From the NCBI RefSeq assembly GCF_014930365.1, contig NZ_JABXWI010000004.1, positions 62,001 through 126,000 on the forward strand: 64,000 bases of DNA, in the 5' to 3' direction. Source of the DNA: Streptomyces caniscabiei. Lineage in GTDB: Bacteria; Actinomycetota; Actinomycetes; Streptomycetales; Streptomycetaceae. The translations under genes were made by a program, and so were the position numbers. Shown piece after piece: positions 41,153 to 49,401 of this stretch (its first letter is position 1; every line of letters begins with the position of its first letter). Under the pieces are notes generated by a model. It saw nothing but the letters and a program-made list of their open reading frames with translations. It did not search any database and was not told the DNA's origin.

Positions 41153-41758
41153 ATGACCGAACTTCTCCTCATCCGGCACGGCCTCCCCCTGGCGGGCGTG
41201 TACGACCCGGGGCTGTCGCCGGAGGGCATCGCGCAGGCGGAGCGCCTCGCCGCCTGGCTCAGGGCCGAGGACATCGACGGCTTGTACACCAGCCCGTTCC
41301 GGCGCGCCCGCGAGACGGTGGCGCCCCTGGAGCGGCTCACCGGTATGACCGCGACCGTGCTGGACGACCTGCGCGAGTGGGACACGGACGTCTCACACCC
41401 CTACACCCCGCCGGAGCAGATCGGCGCGGACGACCCCCGGGCGGCGGCCCTCGCCGAGGGACGGTACGAGGACTTCGTACCGGAGCTGGACTGGGACGCC
41501 TTCCGCGCGCGTGCCGCACGGGCCATGGACACCATCCTCGACGCCCATCCCGGCGGGCGGGTCGCGGCCGTGTGCCACGGCGGCATCACCAACACCTATC
41601 TGGCGACACTGCTCGGCCTGCCCAGGATGTTCTGGTTCCACCCCGGCTACACGTCGATCTGCCGGGTGCGGCGGCTGCCGGGCGGCCGGATCGTCCCGCA
41701 CTCGGTGAACGAGACGGCCCACATGATCGCCGACCGCGCCGTCGACGCGGTCGCCTGA
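41153..41758 (+). CDS. histidine phosphatase superfamily protein
   Basis: The 201-residue protein starts LLLIRHGLPLAGVYDPG, the RHG motif with the phospho-accepting His9. The partner residues follow: SPFRRARETV (Arg) and AAVCHGGITNTYLA (second His). This is a phosphoglycerate-mutase-like phosphatase of the cobC/PhoE type. In this operon there is no obvious phospho-substrate, unless the PEP-utilising proteins of the cluster make a phosphorylated intermediate that this enzyme hydrolyses. It could also be a B12-related (CobC-like) phosphatase serving the B12-dependent IcmF encoded downstream. Both are inference. Confidence 0.88.
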   Translation: MTELLLIRHGLPLAGVYDPGLSPEGIAQAERLAAWLRAEDIDGLYTSPFRRARETVAPLERLTGMTATVLDDLREWDTDVSHPYTPPEQIGADDPRAAALAEGRYEDFVPELDWDAFRARAARAMDTILDAHPGGRVAAVCHGGITNTYLATLLGLPRMFWFHPGYTSICRVRRLPGGRIVPHSVNETAHMIADRAVDAVA

Positions 41759-41814
41759 CCCGCCCGCCCGCGTTCCCCAGGCCCGACCGCCCCACTCTTC
41801 CAGGAGGCCCCGGC

Positions 41815-43005
41815 ATGCCCGGATCCGTCATCGTCTCCGGCGCCAGAACACCCATCGGCCGACTGATGGGTGCCCTGAGCACCGTGTCCGCCGTCGACCT
41901 CGGCGCCCACGCCATCAGCGCGGCACTGGCCGCCGCGCGTCTGGACCCGGCCGCGGTGGAAGCCGTCGTCCTCGGCCATGTCGTCCAGGCCGGGGCCGGC
42001 CCCAATCCGGCACGACAGGCCGCGATCCGCGCCGGGGTCCCGTTCTCCGTGCCCGCGAGCACCGTCAACAAGCTCTGTCTGTCGGGTCTGCACGCCATCG
42101 CCCTGGCCGACCTCATGATCGCCTCCGGCCGTCACGAGGTGGTCGTCGCGGGCGGCATGGAGTCCATGTCGGGCGCCCCGCACCTGCTGCGCGGAGCACG
42201 TACCGGCTGGAAGTACGGCGCGACCGCCGTCGAGGACGCCCTCGACCGAGACGCCCTCGTCTGCGCCTTCGACGGTGTCTCCATGGGCGCGGCGACCGAG
42301 CGGTACCAGCAGCCGTACGCCCTGACCCGCGCGGAGCAGGACGAGTACAGCGCGCTCTCCCACCAACGGGCCGCCCGCGCACGGGAGTCCGGCGCGCTGA
42401 GCGAGGAGATCGCCCCGTTCACGGTGACGGAACGGCGTGGCGAGACGGTGGTGGACACCGACGAGGGCGTACGGCCGGACAGCACGGCCGGGAGCCTCGG
42501 CCGTCTGAAGCCGGCGTTCTCCGGCGGGGGCACCATCACCGCGGGGAACTCCTCCCAGCTCTCCGACGGCGCCGCGGCGGTCGTCGTGATGAGCGCGGAA
42601 CGCGCCCGGCGGGAGGGCCTGACTCCGCTCGCCGAGATCGGCGCCTACGGCACGGTCGCCGGTCCCGACCCCTCCCTGCTGGTCCAGCCGGCCGGCGCGG
42701 TCCTCGACGCGCTGTCCCGGGACGGACGGCTCAAGACCGCAGACCTGGATCTGTTCGAGATCAACGAAGCGTTCGCCGGAGTGGCCCTCGCCTCCGTCCG
42801 AGAGCTGGAGATCCCTTCGGAGAAGGTGAACGTCAACGGCGGTGCCATCGCGCTCGGCCACCCGGTCGGCATGACGGGCGCCCGACTGGTGCTGACCCTC
42901 GCGGCGGAGCTGCGGCGACGCGGCGGCGGCACCGGGGCGGCGGCCCTGTGCGGGGGCGGCGGCCAGGGCGACGCGCTGCTGCTGCACGTGCCGGCACAGG
43001 CCTGA
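41815..43005 (+). CDS. acetyl-CoA C-acyltransferase (thiolase)
   Basis: The 396-residue thiolase has all catalytic parts: Cys88 in [13 protein letters not shown], His in [29 protein letters not shown] and the second Cys in [15 protein letters not shown]. It cleaves a 3-oxoacyl-CoA with CoA, releasing acetyl-CoA or propionyl-CoA. Start ATG 41815 is preceded by AGGAGG. Unlike the Ltp2-type protein at 15259, it is a classical thiolase, so the cluster has two separate C-C cleaving steps. Confidence 0.93.
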   Translation: MPGSVIVSGARTPIGRLMGALSTVSAVDLGAHAISAALAAARLDPAAVEAVVLGHVVQAGAGPNPARQAAIRAGVPFSVPASTVNKLCLSGLHAIALADLMIASGRHEVVVAGGMESMSGAPHLLRGARTGWKYGATAVEDALDRDALVCAFDGVSMGAATERYQQPYALTRAEQDEYSALSHQRAARARESGALSEEIAPFTVTERRGETVVDTDEGVRPDSTAGSLGRLKPAFSGGGTITAGNSSQLSDGAAAVVVMSAERARREGLTPLAEIGAYGTVAGPDPSLLVQPAGAVLDALSRDGRLKTADLDLFEINEAFAGVALASVRELEIPSEKVNVNGGAIALGHPVGMTGARLVLTLAAELRRRGGGTGAAALCGGGGQGDALLLHVPAQA

Positions 43006-43025
43006 ACCCCGAAAGCGGACGCACC

Positions 43026-43994
43026 ATGAACGACCAACCACCGCCGACCGAGACGGTCCTCACCGTGGCGAGCCGTACCCCCGCCGCCGACGGCGTCGTC
43101 TCCCTCACTCTGCGCCGCCCCGACGGCGGGACACTTCCGTCCTGGGCGCCGGGCGCTCACATCGACGTGCTCCTGGACGGTGCCGACGGCGACCTGATCC
43201 GTCAGTACTCCCTGTGCGGGCGCCCGGAGGAACGCGAGGTGTGGCAGATCGCCGTGCTGCGCGAGCCGCGCAGCCGTGGCGGCTCCGCCCATGTCCACGA
43301 CCATCTGCGCGAAGGCTCCACCGTCCGCGTGCGTGGCCCCCGGAACAACTTCCCGCTGCGGCCCGCCGCACGTCAGCTGTTCGTCGCCGGCGGTGTCGGC
43401 ATCACGCCCGTCCTCTCCATGGTCGAGACCGCCGACGCCGCGGGAGCCGACTGGCGACTGCTGTACGGCGGCCGCACCCGCACCTCCATGGCGTTCCTGG
43501 ACCGTCTCGCCCCGTACGGGAAGCGTGTTCTGATCCGTCCCCAGGACGAGTACGGCCTGCTGGACCTCGCCGCCTTCCTCGGCCCGCCCGAGCCCGACAC
43601 CCTGGTGCACGCCTGCGGTCCCGAACCCCTGCTGCGGGCCCTGCGGGAGCAGTGCGAGGGCTGGCCCCCTGGCACGCTGGGCGTCGAGCGGTTCGCCCCG
43701 GTCGAGACGGCGGGGGCCGGCCCCGCCGAGGCCTTCGAGGTGGAGCTCGCCCGCTCCGGGCTCACCCTCACCGTGCCGCCGGACCGCTCGGTGCTCGAAG
43801 CGGTGGAGAAGGCGGGCGTCGAGGTGGCCTCCTCCTGCCGGGAGGGCACCTGCGGCACCTGTGAGACCGATGTCCTCGACGGCGATCCCGACCACCGCGA
43901 CTCGCTGCTCACCGAGGACGAGCGGGCCGCCGGCGACACCATGCTCATCTGCGTCTCGCGCTCGTGCGGGCCGCGCCTCGTCCTGGACCTGTGA
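43026..43994 (+). CDS. Van/Pht-type oxygenase reductase (FMN, NADH, [2Fe-2S])
   Basis: The 322-residue protein has the phthalate-dioxygenase-reductase layout. There is an FMN barrel ([20 protein letters not shown]), an NADH domain ([29 protein letters not shown]) and a C-terminal plant-type ferredoxin with [16 protein letters not shown] and a later Cys in [10 protein letters not shown]. Such proteins pass electrons from NADH to a Rieske oxygenase alpha subunit. No oxygenase is adjacent, so it most likely serves the Rieske protein at 22132 or, with the ferredoxin at 27746, that at 28057. Confidence 0.93.
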   Translation: MNDQPPPTETVLTVASRTPAADGVVSLTLRRPDGGTLPSWAPGAHIDVLLDGADGDLIRQYSLCGRPEEREVWQIAVLREPRSRGGSAHVHDHLREGSTVRVRGPRNNFPLRPAARQLFVAGGVGITPVLSMVETADAAGADWRLLYGGRTRTSMAFLDRLAPYGKRVLIRPQDEYGLLDLAAFLGPPEPDTLVHACGPEPLLRALREQCEGWPPGTLGVERFAPVETAGAGPAEAFEVELARSGLTLTVPPDRSVLEAVEKAGVEVASSCREGTCGTCETDVLDGDPDHRDSLLTEDERAAGDTMLICVSRSCGPRLVLDL

Positions 43995-44065
43995 GCGGGC
44001 GGGGGCAGTTGACCGCGCACACCGCCCCTGTGCCGCTGCTCACGTCATCCCCCCTTCCGGCAATT

Positions 44066-44083
44066 TACTAGGACGTCCTAGTA
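44066..44083. promoter_or_regulatory. perfect 18-bp palindrome before the icmF gene
   Basis: TACTAGGACGTCCTAGTA is an exact palindrome 43 bp upstream of the mutase ATG, in the 132-bp gap after the reductase gene. Its size and symmetry fit a TetR-type operator. The same sequence was not noticed elsewhere in the window, so the regulator may be encoded outside. Confidence 0.78.
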
Positions 44084-44126
44084 TCTCTCTCGCCAGCGTT
44101 CCTCCATCCCGTCCGGGAAGGCCCTC

Positions 44127-47100
44127 ATGAGCGACCTGCACCGACCCGTGCACCCCGTCCGCCTGGTCACCGCTTCGGCCCTGTTCGACGGACACGACGC
44201 GTCGATCAACATCATGCGGCGCATCCTCCAGTCCCAGGGCGCGGAAGTGATCCACCTCGGACACAACCGGTCGGTGCGGGAGGTCGTGGACGCGGCACTG
44301 GAGGAGGACGCGCACGGTGTGGCGGTCTCGTCCTACCAGGGCGGGCACGTGGAGTACTTCGAGTACCTGGTCGAGTCGCTGCGCCGGCACGGAGCGGAGC
44401 ATGTGCGGGTGGTGGGCGGCGGGGGCGGGGTGATCGTGCCCGAGGAGATCGCCCGGCTGCGCGACAGCGGGGTCACCATCTTCTCCCCCGAGGACGGCCA
44501 GCGCATGGGCCTGGCCGGGATGGTCAACTCGGTGATCAGGGACTGCGACTTCGACCTCTGGGACAGCGGGGCGGCCGACGCGGCCGACGTCCTCGCGGGC
44601 GACCGGTTCGCGATCGCCCGCGCCCTCACCGGCGCCGAACTCGGCAAGCTGCCCCCGGATCTCATGGGGCAGCTGCGCGATGCCGCGGCGGCACGCACCG
44701 TGCCGGTGCTCGGCATCACCGGTACCGGTGGTTCGGGGAAGTCCTCGCTCACCGACGAACTGGTGCGCCGCTTCCGCCTCGACCAGCAGGACAAGCTGCG
44801 CATCGCCGTGATCGCGGTCGACCCGACCCGCCGTCGGGGCGGCGGCGCCCTGCTCGGTGACCGGATCCGCATGAACTCCCTGGACGGCAACCGGGTCTTC
44901 TTCCGGAGTCTGGCCACCCGCGGCAGCCGTGAGCTGCCCGAGCACCTCACCGACGTGATCGACGTGGTCAAGGCTGCCGGGTTCGACCTGGTGATCGTGG
45001 AGACCCCGGGCATCGGACAGGGCGACGCGGCGATCGTCCCGTTCGTCGACACCTCCCTGTATGTGATGACACCGGAGTTCGGCGCGGCATCGCAACTGGA
45101 GAAGATCGACATGCTCGACTTCGCCGACGTCGTCGCGATCAACAAGTTCGAACGGCGCGGCGCCAAGGACGCGCTGCGTGACGTGGGCCGTCAACTGGTC
45201 CGCAACCGCGAGGCGTTCGGCATGCGACCCGAGGACATGCCGGTGTACGGCACCTCCGCGGCCACCTTCAACGACGACGGTGTCACCGCGCTCCACCAGC
45301 ATCTGAAGGCCGCGCTGACCGAAAAGGGGCTGCCGCTGTCCGAGGGCGCGACGGCGCCGGTCGACGTACGCCACTCCTCCGGCATCCGCCAGGTGGTCCC
45401 CGCCGGCCGGGTGCGCTACCTCGCCGAGGTCACGGACACGGTCCGCGCTTACCACGCCGAGACCGAGCGGCTCGCCGAGGCGGCCCGGCGGGCACAGCGC
45501 CTGGACCTGGTCGGCGCCGAACTGGTCGAGGCGGGCTCCGACGCCGGGAACGTACGGTCACTGCTCGACGACGCCCGCAGGCAGCTCCCGCACGAGGTCG
45601 TGGAGCGGATCACGAACTGGCCCGCCGTCGTGGCCTCGTACTCCGGTGACGAACAGGTCGTGAAGGTCCGGGACAAGGAGATCCGTACCCGGCTGACCCG
45701 CGAGTCCCTGTCGGGGAACAAGGTCCGGCGCGTCGCGCTGCCCCGGTTCACCGACCACGGGGAGCTGGTGAACTTCTGGCGCCGCGAGAACCTGCCCGGC
45801 CACTTCCCCTTCACCGCCGGGGTGTTCCCCTTCAAACGCGACGGCGAGGACCCGGCCCGGATGTTCGCCGGCGAGGGCGATCCGTTCCGCACCAACCGTC
45901 GCTTCAAGCTGCTCTCCGAAGGCCAGCCGGCCACCCGCCTGTCCACCGCGTTCGACTCGGTGACTCTCTACGGCCGCGACCCGGACGAACGCCCCGACGT
46001 CTACGGCAAGGTCGGCACCTCCGGTGTCTCCGTGGCCACGCTGGAGGACATGAAGGCGCTCTACGACGGCTTCGACCTGGTCGCGCCGACCACCTCGGTC
46101 TCCATGACGATCAACGGACCCGCGCCGACCGTCCTGGCGTTCTTCCTCAACACCGTCGTCGACCAGCGGATCGACCGCTTCCGTGCCGCCGAGGGCCGCG
46201 ACCCCTCGCCCGAGGAGACGGCCGAGCTTCGTGCGCACGCGCTGGCGAACGTACGGGGCACGGTGCAGGCCGACATCCTGAAGGAGGACCAGGGCCAGAA
46301 CACCTGCCTGTTCTCCACCGAGTTCTCCCTGCGGATGATGGCCGACATCCAGGAGTGGTTCATCGAGCAGAAGGTCCGCAACTTCTACTCGGTGTCCATC
46401 TCCGGCTACCACATCGCCGAAGCCGGCGCGAACCCCGTCAGCCAGCTGGCCTTCACCCTGGCCAACGGCTTCACCTACGTCGAGGCGTATCTGGCTCGGG
46501 GCATGCACATCGACGACTTCGCCCCGAACCTGTCGTTCTTCTTCTCCAACGGCATGGATCCGGAGTACACGGTGCTGGGCCGGGTGGCCCGCCGTATCTG
46601 GGCGGTGGCGATGAAGGAGAAGTACGGCGCGAACGAGCGCAGCCAGAAGCTGAAGTACCACGTCCAGACCTCGGGCCGCTCCCTGCACGCCCAGGAGATG
46701 GACTTCAACGACATCCGCACCACCTTGCAGGCGCTCATCGCCATCTACGACAACTGCAACAGCCTGCACACCAACGCCTACGACGAGGCGGTCACCACCC
46801 CCACCGAGGAATCCGTGCGCCGGGCCCTGGCCATCCAGCTGATCATCAACCGGGAGTGGGGCCTGGCCATGAACGAGAACCCCCTCCAGGGCTCGTTCGT
46901 CATCGACGAACTCACCGACCTGGTCGAGGAGGCCGTGCTCCAGGAGTTCGAGCGGATCAGCGAGCGCGGCGGTGTCCTCGGCGCCATGGAGACCGGCTAC
47001 CAGCGCGGCCGCATCCAGGACGAGTCGATGCTCTACGAGCAGCGCAAGCACGACGGCACCCTGCCCCTCATCGGCGTCAACACCTTCCGCAACCCCCACG

Positions 47101-47357
47101 CCGACACCACCGAGCCCGGCACCATCGAACTGGCCCGCGCCACCGAGCAGGAGAAGCAGTCCCAGCTGGCCCGTGTCAGGGACCACCAGGCCCGCCACCG
47201 CGACCAGGCCCACGCGGCCCTGACCGCCCTGAAGGACGCGGCGGTCAGCGGCCGCAACGTCTTCGCGGTCCTCATGGACGCCGCCCGGGTCTGCTCCCTC
47301 CAGCAGATCACCGAGGCCTTCTTCGAGGTCGGCGGCCAGTACCGCCGCAACGTCTGA
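44127..47357 (+). CDS. icmF: fused acyl-CoA mutase IcmF (B12-dependent)
   Basis: The 1076-residue protein has the full IcmF order. The N-terminal B12-binding domain has FDGHDASINIM with the DxHxxG-type His23. The G-protein chaperone (MeaI) domain has P-loop GITGTGGSGKSSL with Lys205, IAVDPTRRRGGGALLGDR and VETPGIGQGD. A linker follows, then the large TIM-barrel mutase domain from about residue 550 (TSGVSVATLEDMKALYDGF, QNTCLFSTEFSLRMM, VSISGYHIAEAGANP). Known IcmF enzymes interconvert isobutyryl- and butyryl-CoA and can act on pivalyl-/isovaleryl-CoA. It gives the pathway a way to deal with a branched acyl-CoA. A palindromic operator precedes it; a 3-hydroxyacyl-CoA dehydrogenase gene follows. 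Confidence 0.95.
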   Translation: MSDLHRPVHPVRLVTASALFDGHDASINIMRRILQSQGAEVIHLGHNRSVREVVDAALEEDAHGVAVSSYQGGHVEYFEYLVESLRRHGAEHVRVVGGGGGVIVPEEIARLRDSGVTIFSPEDGQRMGLAGMVNSVIRDCDFDLWDSGAADAADVLAGDRFAIARALTGAELGKLPPDLMGQLRDAAAARTVPVLGITGTGGSGKSSLTDELVRRFRLDQQDKLRIAVIAVDPTRRRGGGALLGDRIRMNSLDGNRVFFRSLATRGSRELPEHLTDVIDVVKAAGFDLVIVETPGIGQGDAAIVPFVDTSLYVMTPEFGAASQLEKIDMLDFADVVAINKFERRGAKDALRDVGRQLVRNREAFGMRPEDMPVYGTSAATFNDDGVTALHQHLKAALTEKGLPLSEGATAPVDVRHSSGIRQVVPAGRVRYLAEVTDTVRAYHAETERLAEAARRAQRLDLVGAELVEAGSDAGNVRSLLDDARRQLPHEVVERITNWPAVVASYSGDEQVVKVRDKEIRTRLTRESLSGNKVRRVALPRFTDHGELVNFWRRENLPGHFPFTAGVFPFKRDGEDPARMFAGEGDPFRTNRRFKLLSEGQPATRLSTAFDSVTLYGRDPDERPDVYGKVGTSGVSVATLEDMKALYDGFDLVAPTTSVSMTINGPAPTVLAFFLNTVVDQRIDRFRAAEGRDPSPEETAELRAHALANVRGTVQADILKEDQGQNTCLFSTEFSLRMMADIQEWFIEQKVRNFYSVSISGYHIAEAGANPVSQLAFTLANGFTYVEAYLARGMHIDDFAPNLSFFFSNGMDPEYTVLGRVARRIWAVAMKEKYGANERSQKLKYHVQTSGRSLHAQEMDFNDIRTTLQALIAIYDNCNSLHTNAYDEAVTTPTEESVRRALAIQLIINREWGLAMNENPLQGSFVIDELTDLVEEAVLQEFERISERGGVLGAMETGYQRGRIQDESMLYEQRKHDGTLPLIGVNTFRNPHADTTEPGTIELARATEQEKQSQLARVRDHQARHRDQAHAALTALKDAAVSGRNVFAVLMDAARVCSLQQITEAFFEVGGQYRRNV

Positions 47358-47404
47358 ACCCGCCCCGCGAGCCCCGTGCAGTCACTCCACGAAGAGGACC
47401 TCGA

Positions 47405-48265
47405 ATGGATCCCGTCACCCGTCTCGGCGTCGTCGGCTGCGGCCTCATGGGCTCCGGCATCGCCGAAGTCGCCGCCCGCAACGGCATCGACGTCCGTGTG
47501 GCCGAAGCCGGCCACGACGCGGTCGAGGCCGGCCGCCGCCGTATCACCGCCTCCCTCGACCGGGGCGTACGGCGCGGCAAGCTCACCGAGCAGCAACGGG
47601 ACGAGGCCCTCGCCCGTCTGTCGTACACCCACGACCTCGGCGACCTGGCCGACCGTCAGTTCGTCATCGAGGCCGTCGCCGAGAGCCGCGCCGTCAAGAC
47701 CGACGTCCTGCGGACCCTGGACAAGGCGCTCGAAGACCCCGCCGCGATCCTGGCCACCAACACCTCCTCGATCCCCGTCGTCGATCTGGCGGTCGCCACC
47801 GAGCGGCCCGCGCAGGTCATCGGCATGCACTTCTTCAACCCCGTGCCGGTCCAGCGCCTGGTCGAGCTGATCCCGGCGCTGACCACCGACCAGGAGACGG
47901 TGCGCCGCACCCTCGGCCTCGCCCGGCAACTGGGCAGACAGCCCATCCAGGCACCCGACCGCTCCGGGTTCGTCGTCAACGCCCTGCTCGTGCCGTATCT
48001 GCTCAGCGCGGTACGGATGGTGGAGTCGGGGGCCGCGCGCCCGGACGACATCGACCAGGGCATGGAACTCGGCTGCGCCCACCCCATGGGCCCGCTGCGC
48101 CTGCTCGACCTCATCGGCCTCGACACCGTGCAGGCGGTGGCCGAGTCGATGTACGAGGAGTTCAAGGAACCGCTGTACGCACCGCCCGCCCTGCTGCGCC
48201 GCATGGTCGCCGCGGGCCACCTCGGCCGCAAGAGCGGCCGCGGCTTCCACACGTACGACGCCTGA
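47405..48265 (+). CDS. 3-hydroxyacyl-CoA (3-hydroxybutyryl-CoA) dehydrogenase
   Basis: The 286-residue protein has the NAD loop LGVVGCGLMGSGIAEVAARNG at residue 7, the conserved QFVIEAVAE, LATNTSSIPVVDLA, and the catalytic block GMHFFNPVPVQRLVELIP with its His. It ends with GHLGRKSGRGFHTYD. It oxidises (S)-3-hydroxyacyl-CoA to 3-oxoacyl-CoA. Coming right after icmF, it would continue the oxidation of butyryl-CoA formed by the mutase: dehydrogenation, hydration, this step, then thiolysis. It is the right border of the catabolic cluster. Confidence 0.93.
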   Translation: MDPVTRLGVVGCGLMGSGIAEVAARNGIDVRVAEAGHDAVEAGRRRITASLDRGVRRGKLTEQQRDEALARLSYTHDLGDLADRQFVIEAVAESRAVKTDVLRTLDKALEDPAAILATNTSSIPVVDLAVATERPAQVIGMHFFNPVPVQRLVELIPALTTDQETVRRTLGLARQLGRQPIQAPDRSGFVVNALLVPYLLSAVRMVESGAARPDDIDQGMELGCAHPMGPLRLLDLIGLDTVQAVAESMYEEFKEPLYAPPALLRRMVAAGHLGRKSGRGFHTYDA

Positions 48266-48273
48266 ACCCGATC

Positions 48274-48386
48274 CGGCGGCACCACCTGTACGGCGCCACC
48301 GCGACGGCCATCGACGACGGCCCCGGCCACGGCTCAGCCGAGCCGTTACCCGCGGCCTCGGCGTCGGCGTACAGGTGGTGCCGCCG
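48274..48386. repeat. 18-bp inverted repeat pair, 77 bp apart
   Basis: CGGCGGCACCACCTGTAC (48274-48291) and its exact inverse (48369-48386) flank 77 bp of non-coding sequence just after the dehydrogenase stop. It may be a long-loop terminator or the footprint of a small mobile element; the right arm overlaps the start of the MATE remnant. Confidence 0.75.
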
Positions 48387-48650
48387 TTTCCGATCGAGGC
48401 CCGTCACACCGTCCCGGCCGGCATGCGCGGCAGGGCCTTGGTCGCGGCCGGCGTGTCCCACGCCGCGTCCATCGGCGTCAGCCGGGAGCCGGCACCGCCC
48501 AGGACATCGGGGTCGGCCTGCTGCGGCCTCGACGACACCAAGGGCGGTTTCCGCGTCCCCCTCGTCGGCCACTGGCTCGTCGGCCTCCCCGCCGCCGCCC
48601 TCCTCGGCCTCACCACCGGGCTCGACTGGGCGAGGGGCAGGCGGAGGTGA
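48375..48650 (+). pseudogene. MATE-family efflux transporter remnant
   Basis: Two pieces of a MATE transporter are joined in one short frame of 91 residues: RALVAAGVSHAASIGVSRE, from the middle of such proteins, and LDDTKGGFRVPLVGHWLVGL followed by a last membrane segment LPAAALLGLTTGLDWARG. Intact MATE proteins have about 450 residues and twelve helices; here most of the gene, including all of the N-terminal half, is gone. No function is expected. Confidence 0.6.
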
Positions 48651-48723
48651 GCACCGCCTGCACGTCAGGCCCTTTGCTGCGGGGCCCGGCAGAGACCGAG
48701 GTGCGCAGGCCGCGACGACTGCC

Positions 48724-49260
48724 CTACGCACCGCCTCTCAGCTCCGGAACCGCGTCGATCACGCGGTCCACCACCTCGGGCAGCGGCTTGGACGCGTCGA
48801 TGATCGTCGCGCCACGGCTTTCGTGGATCGCTCGCATCCGAGGATTCCACTTCAGGGCCGCCGCGAGCTCTTCGGGATGCTGACCGAACGGGTTCGTCGT
48901 GCGGGTCGCGAGCCGGTGGCGGAGGGTGTCCTCGTTGATCACCAGGCCCACGACGACGTCGAAGAGATCCAGGAGGTCGTCCTCGTTCTCGGCCGACCCG
49001 CACAGGAACGCGACACCGGAACGAGACTCCTCGACGAGGGCCTCGACGCGCTCGCGGACGATCACCCACCCGTATCGATCGAGCCAGCCCTCGGGAACCG
49101 GATACGGAGGCTCCCTCACGATCTCGCCCTTGACTCGGTCGATCCAGCGGCTGAAGCCGTCCTCGTCGGCGTCGAGCGCGACGTAGCCACGCTCTCGCAA
49201 CACCCCGCAGACCGTGGACTTACCAGTCCCTGAATTGCCCGTCACCCAGACCACCGTCAC
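48724..49260 (-). CDS. P-loop kinase-like protein
   Basis: GTG 49260 starts the 178-residue protein directly with the P-loop: VTVVWVTGNSGTGKSTVCGV. The rest has a short adenylate/shikimate-kinase-like fold: GYVALDADEDGFSRWID (substrate acid residues), GVAFLCGSAENEDDLLDLFD and RHRLATRTTNPFGQHPEELA with lid Arg residues. It probably phosphorylates a small nucleoside- or sugar-like molecule; the substrate is unknown. It stands alone on the minus strand. Confidence 0.85.
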   Translation of the reverse strand: MTVVWVTGNSGTGKSTVCGVLRERGYVALDADEDGFSRWIDRVKGEIVREPPYPVPEGWLDRYGWVIVRERVEALVEESRSGVAFLCGSAENEDDLLDLFDVVVGLVINEDTLRHRLATRTTNPFGQHPEELAAALKWNPRMRAIHESRGATIIDASKPLPEVVDRVIDAVPELRGGA

Positions 49261-49332
49261 CCCGCCAGCGTAGGGATGACCACTCCGGCCGGCGACACGA
49301 TCGCCGCGATCAGGCGGTGCCGGCTTCTGATG

Positions 49333-49370
49333 TGGGCCCCGACCGCGGCGTACACCGTCGTCGGGGCCCA
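49333..49370. terminator. 11-bp hairpin after the subtilase gene
   Basis: TGGGCCCCGAC (49333-49343) and its exact inverse (49360-49370) lie 32 bp past the subtilase stop on the minus strand. The 16-base loop is long but the stem is GC-rich, consistent with a terminator. Confidence 0.6.
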
Positions 49371-49401
49371 TGTGCTTACGCGGGCGTTGCCGGATCCTGC
49401 G

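Noticed and set aside
44127..47357. Methylmalonyl-CoA mutase
   Set aside because: The order B12 domain, G-protein domain, mutase domain in one chain is specific for IcmF-type fusions.
9404..48265. Secondary-metabolite biosynthetic cluster
   Set aside because: No PKS, NRPS, terpene synthase or tailoring set; the genes are degradative.
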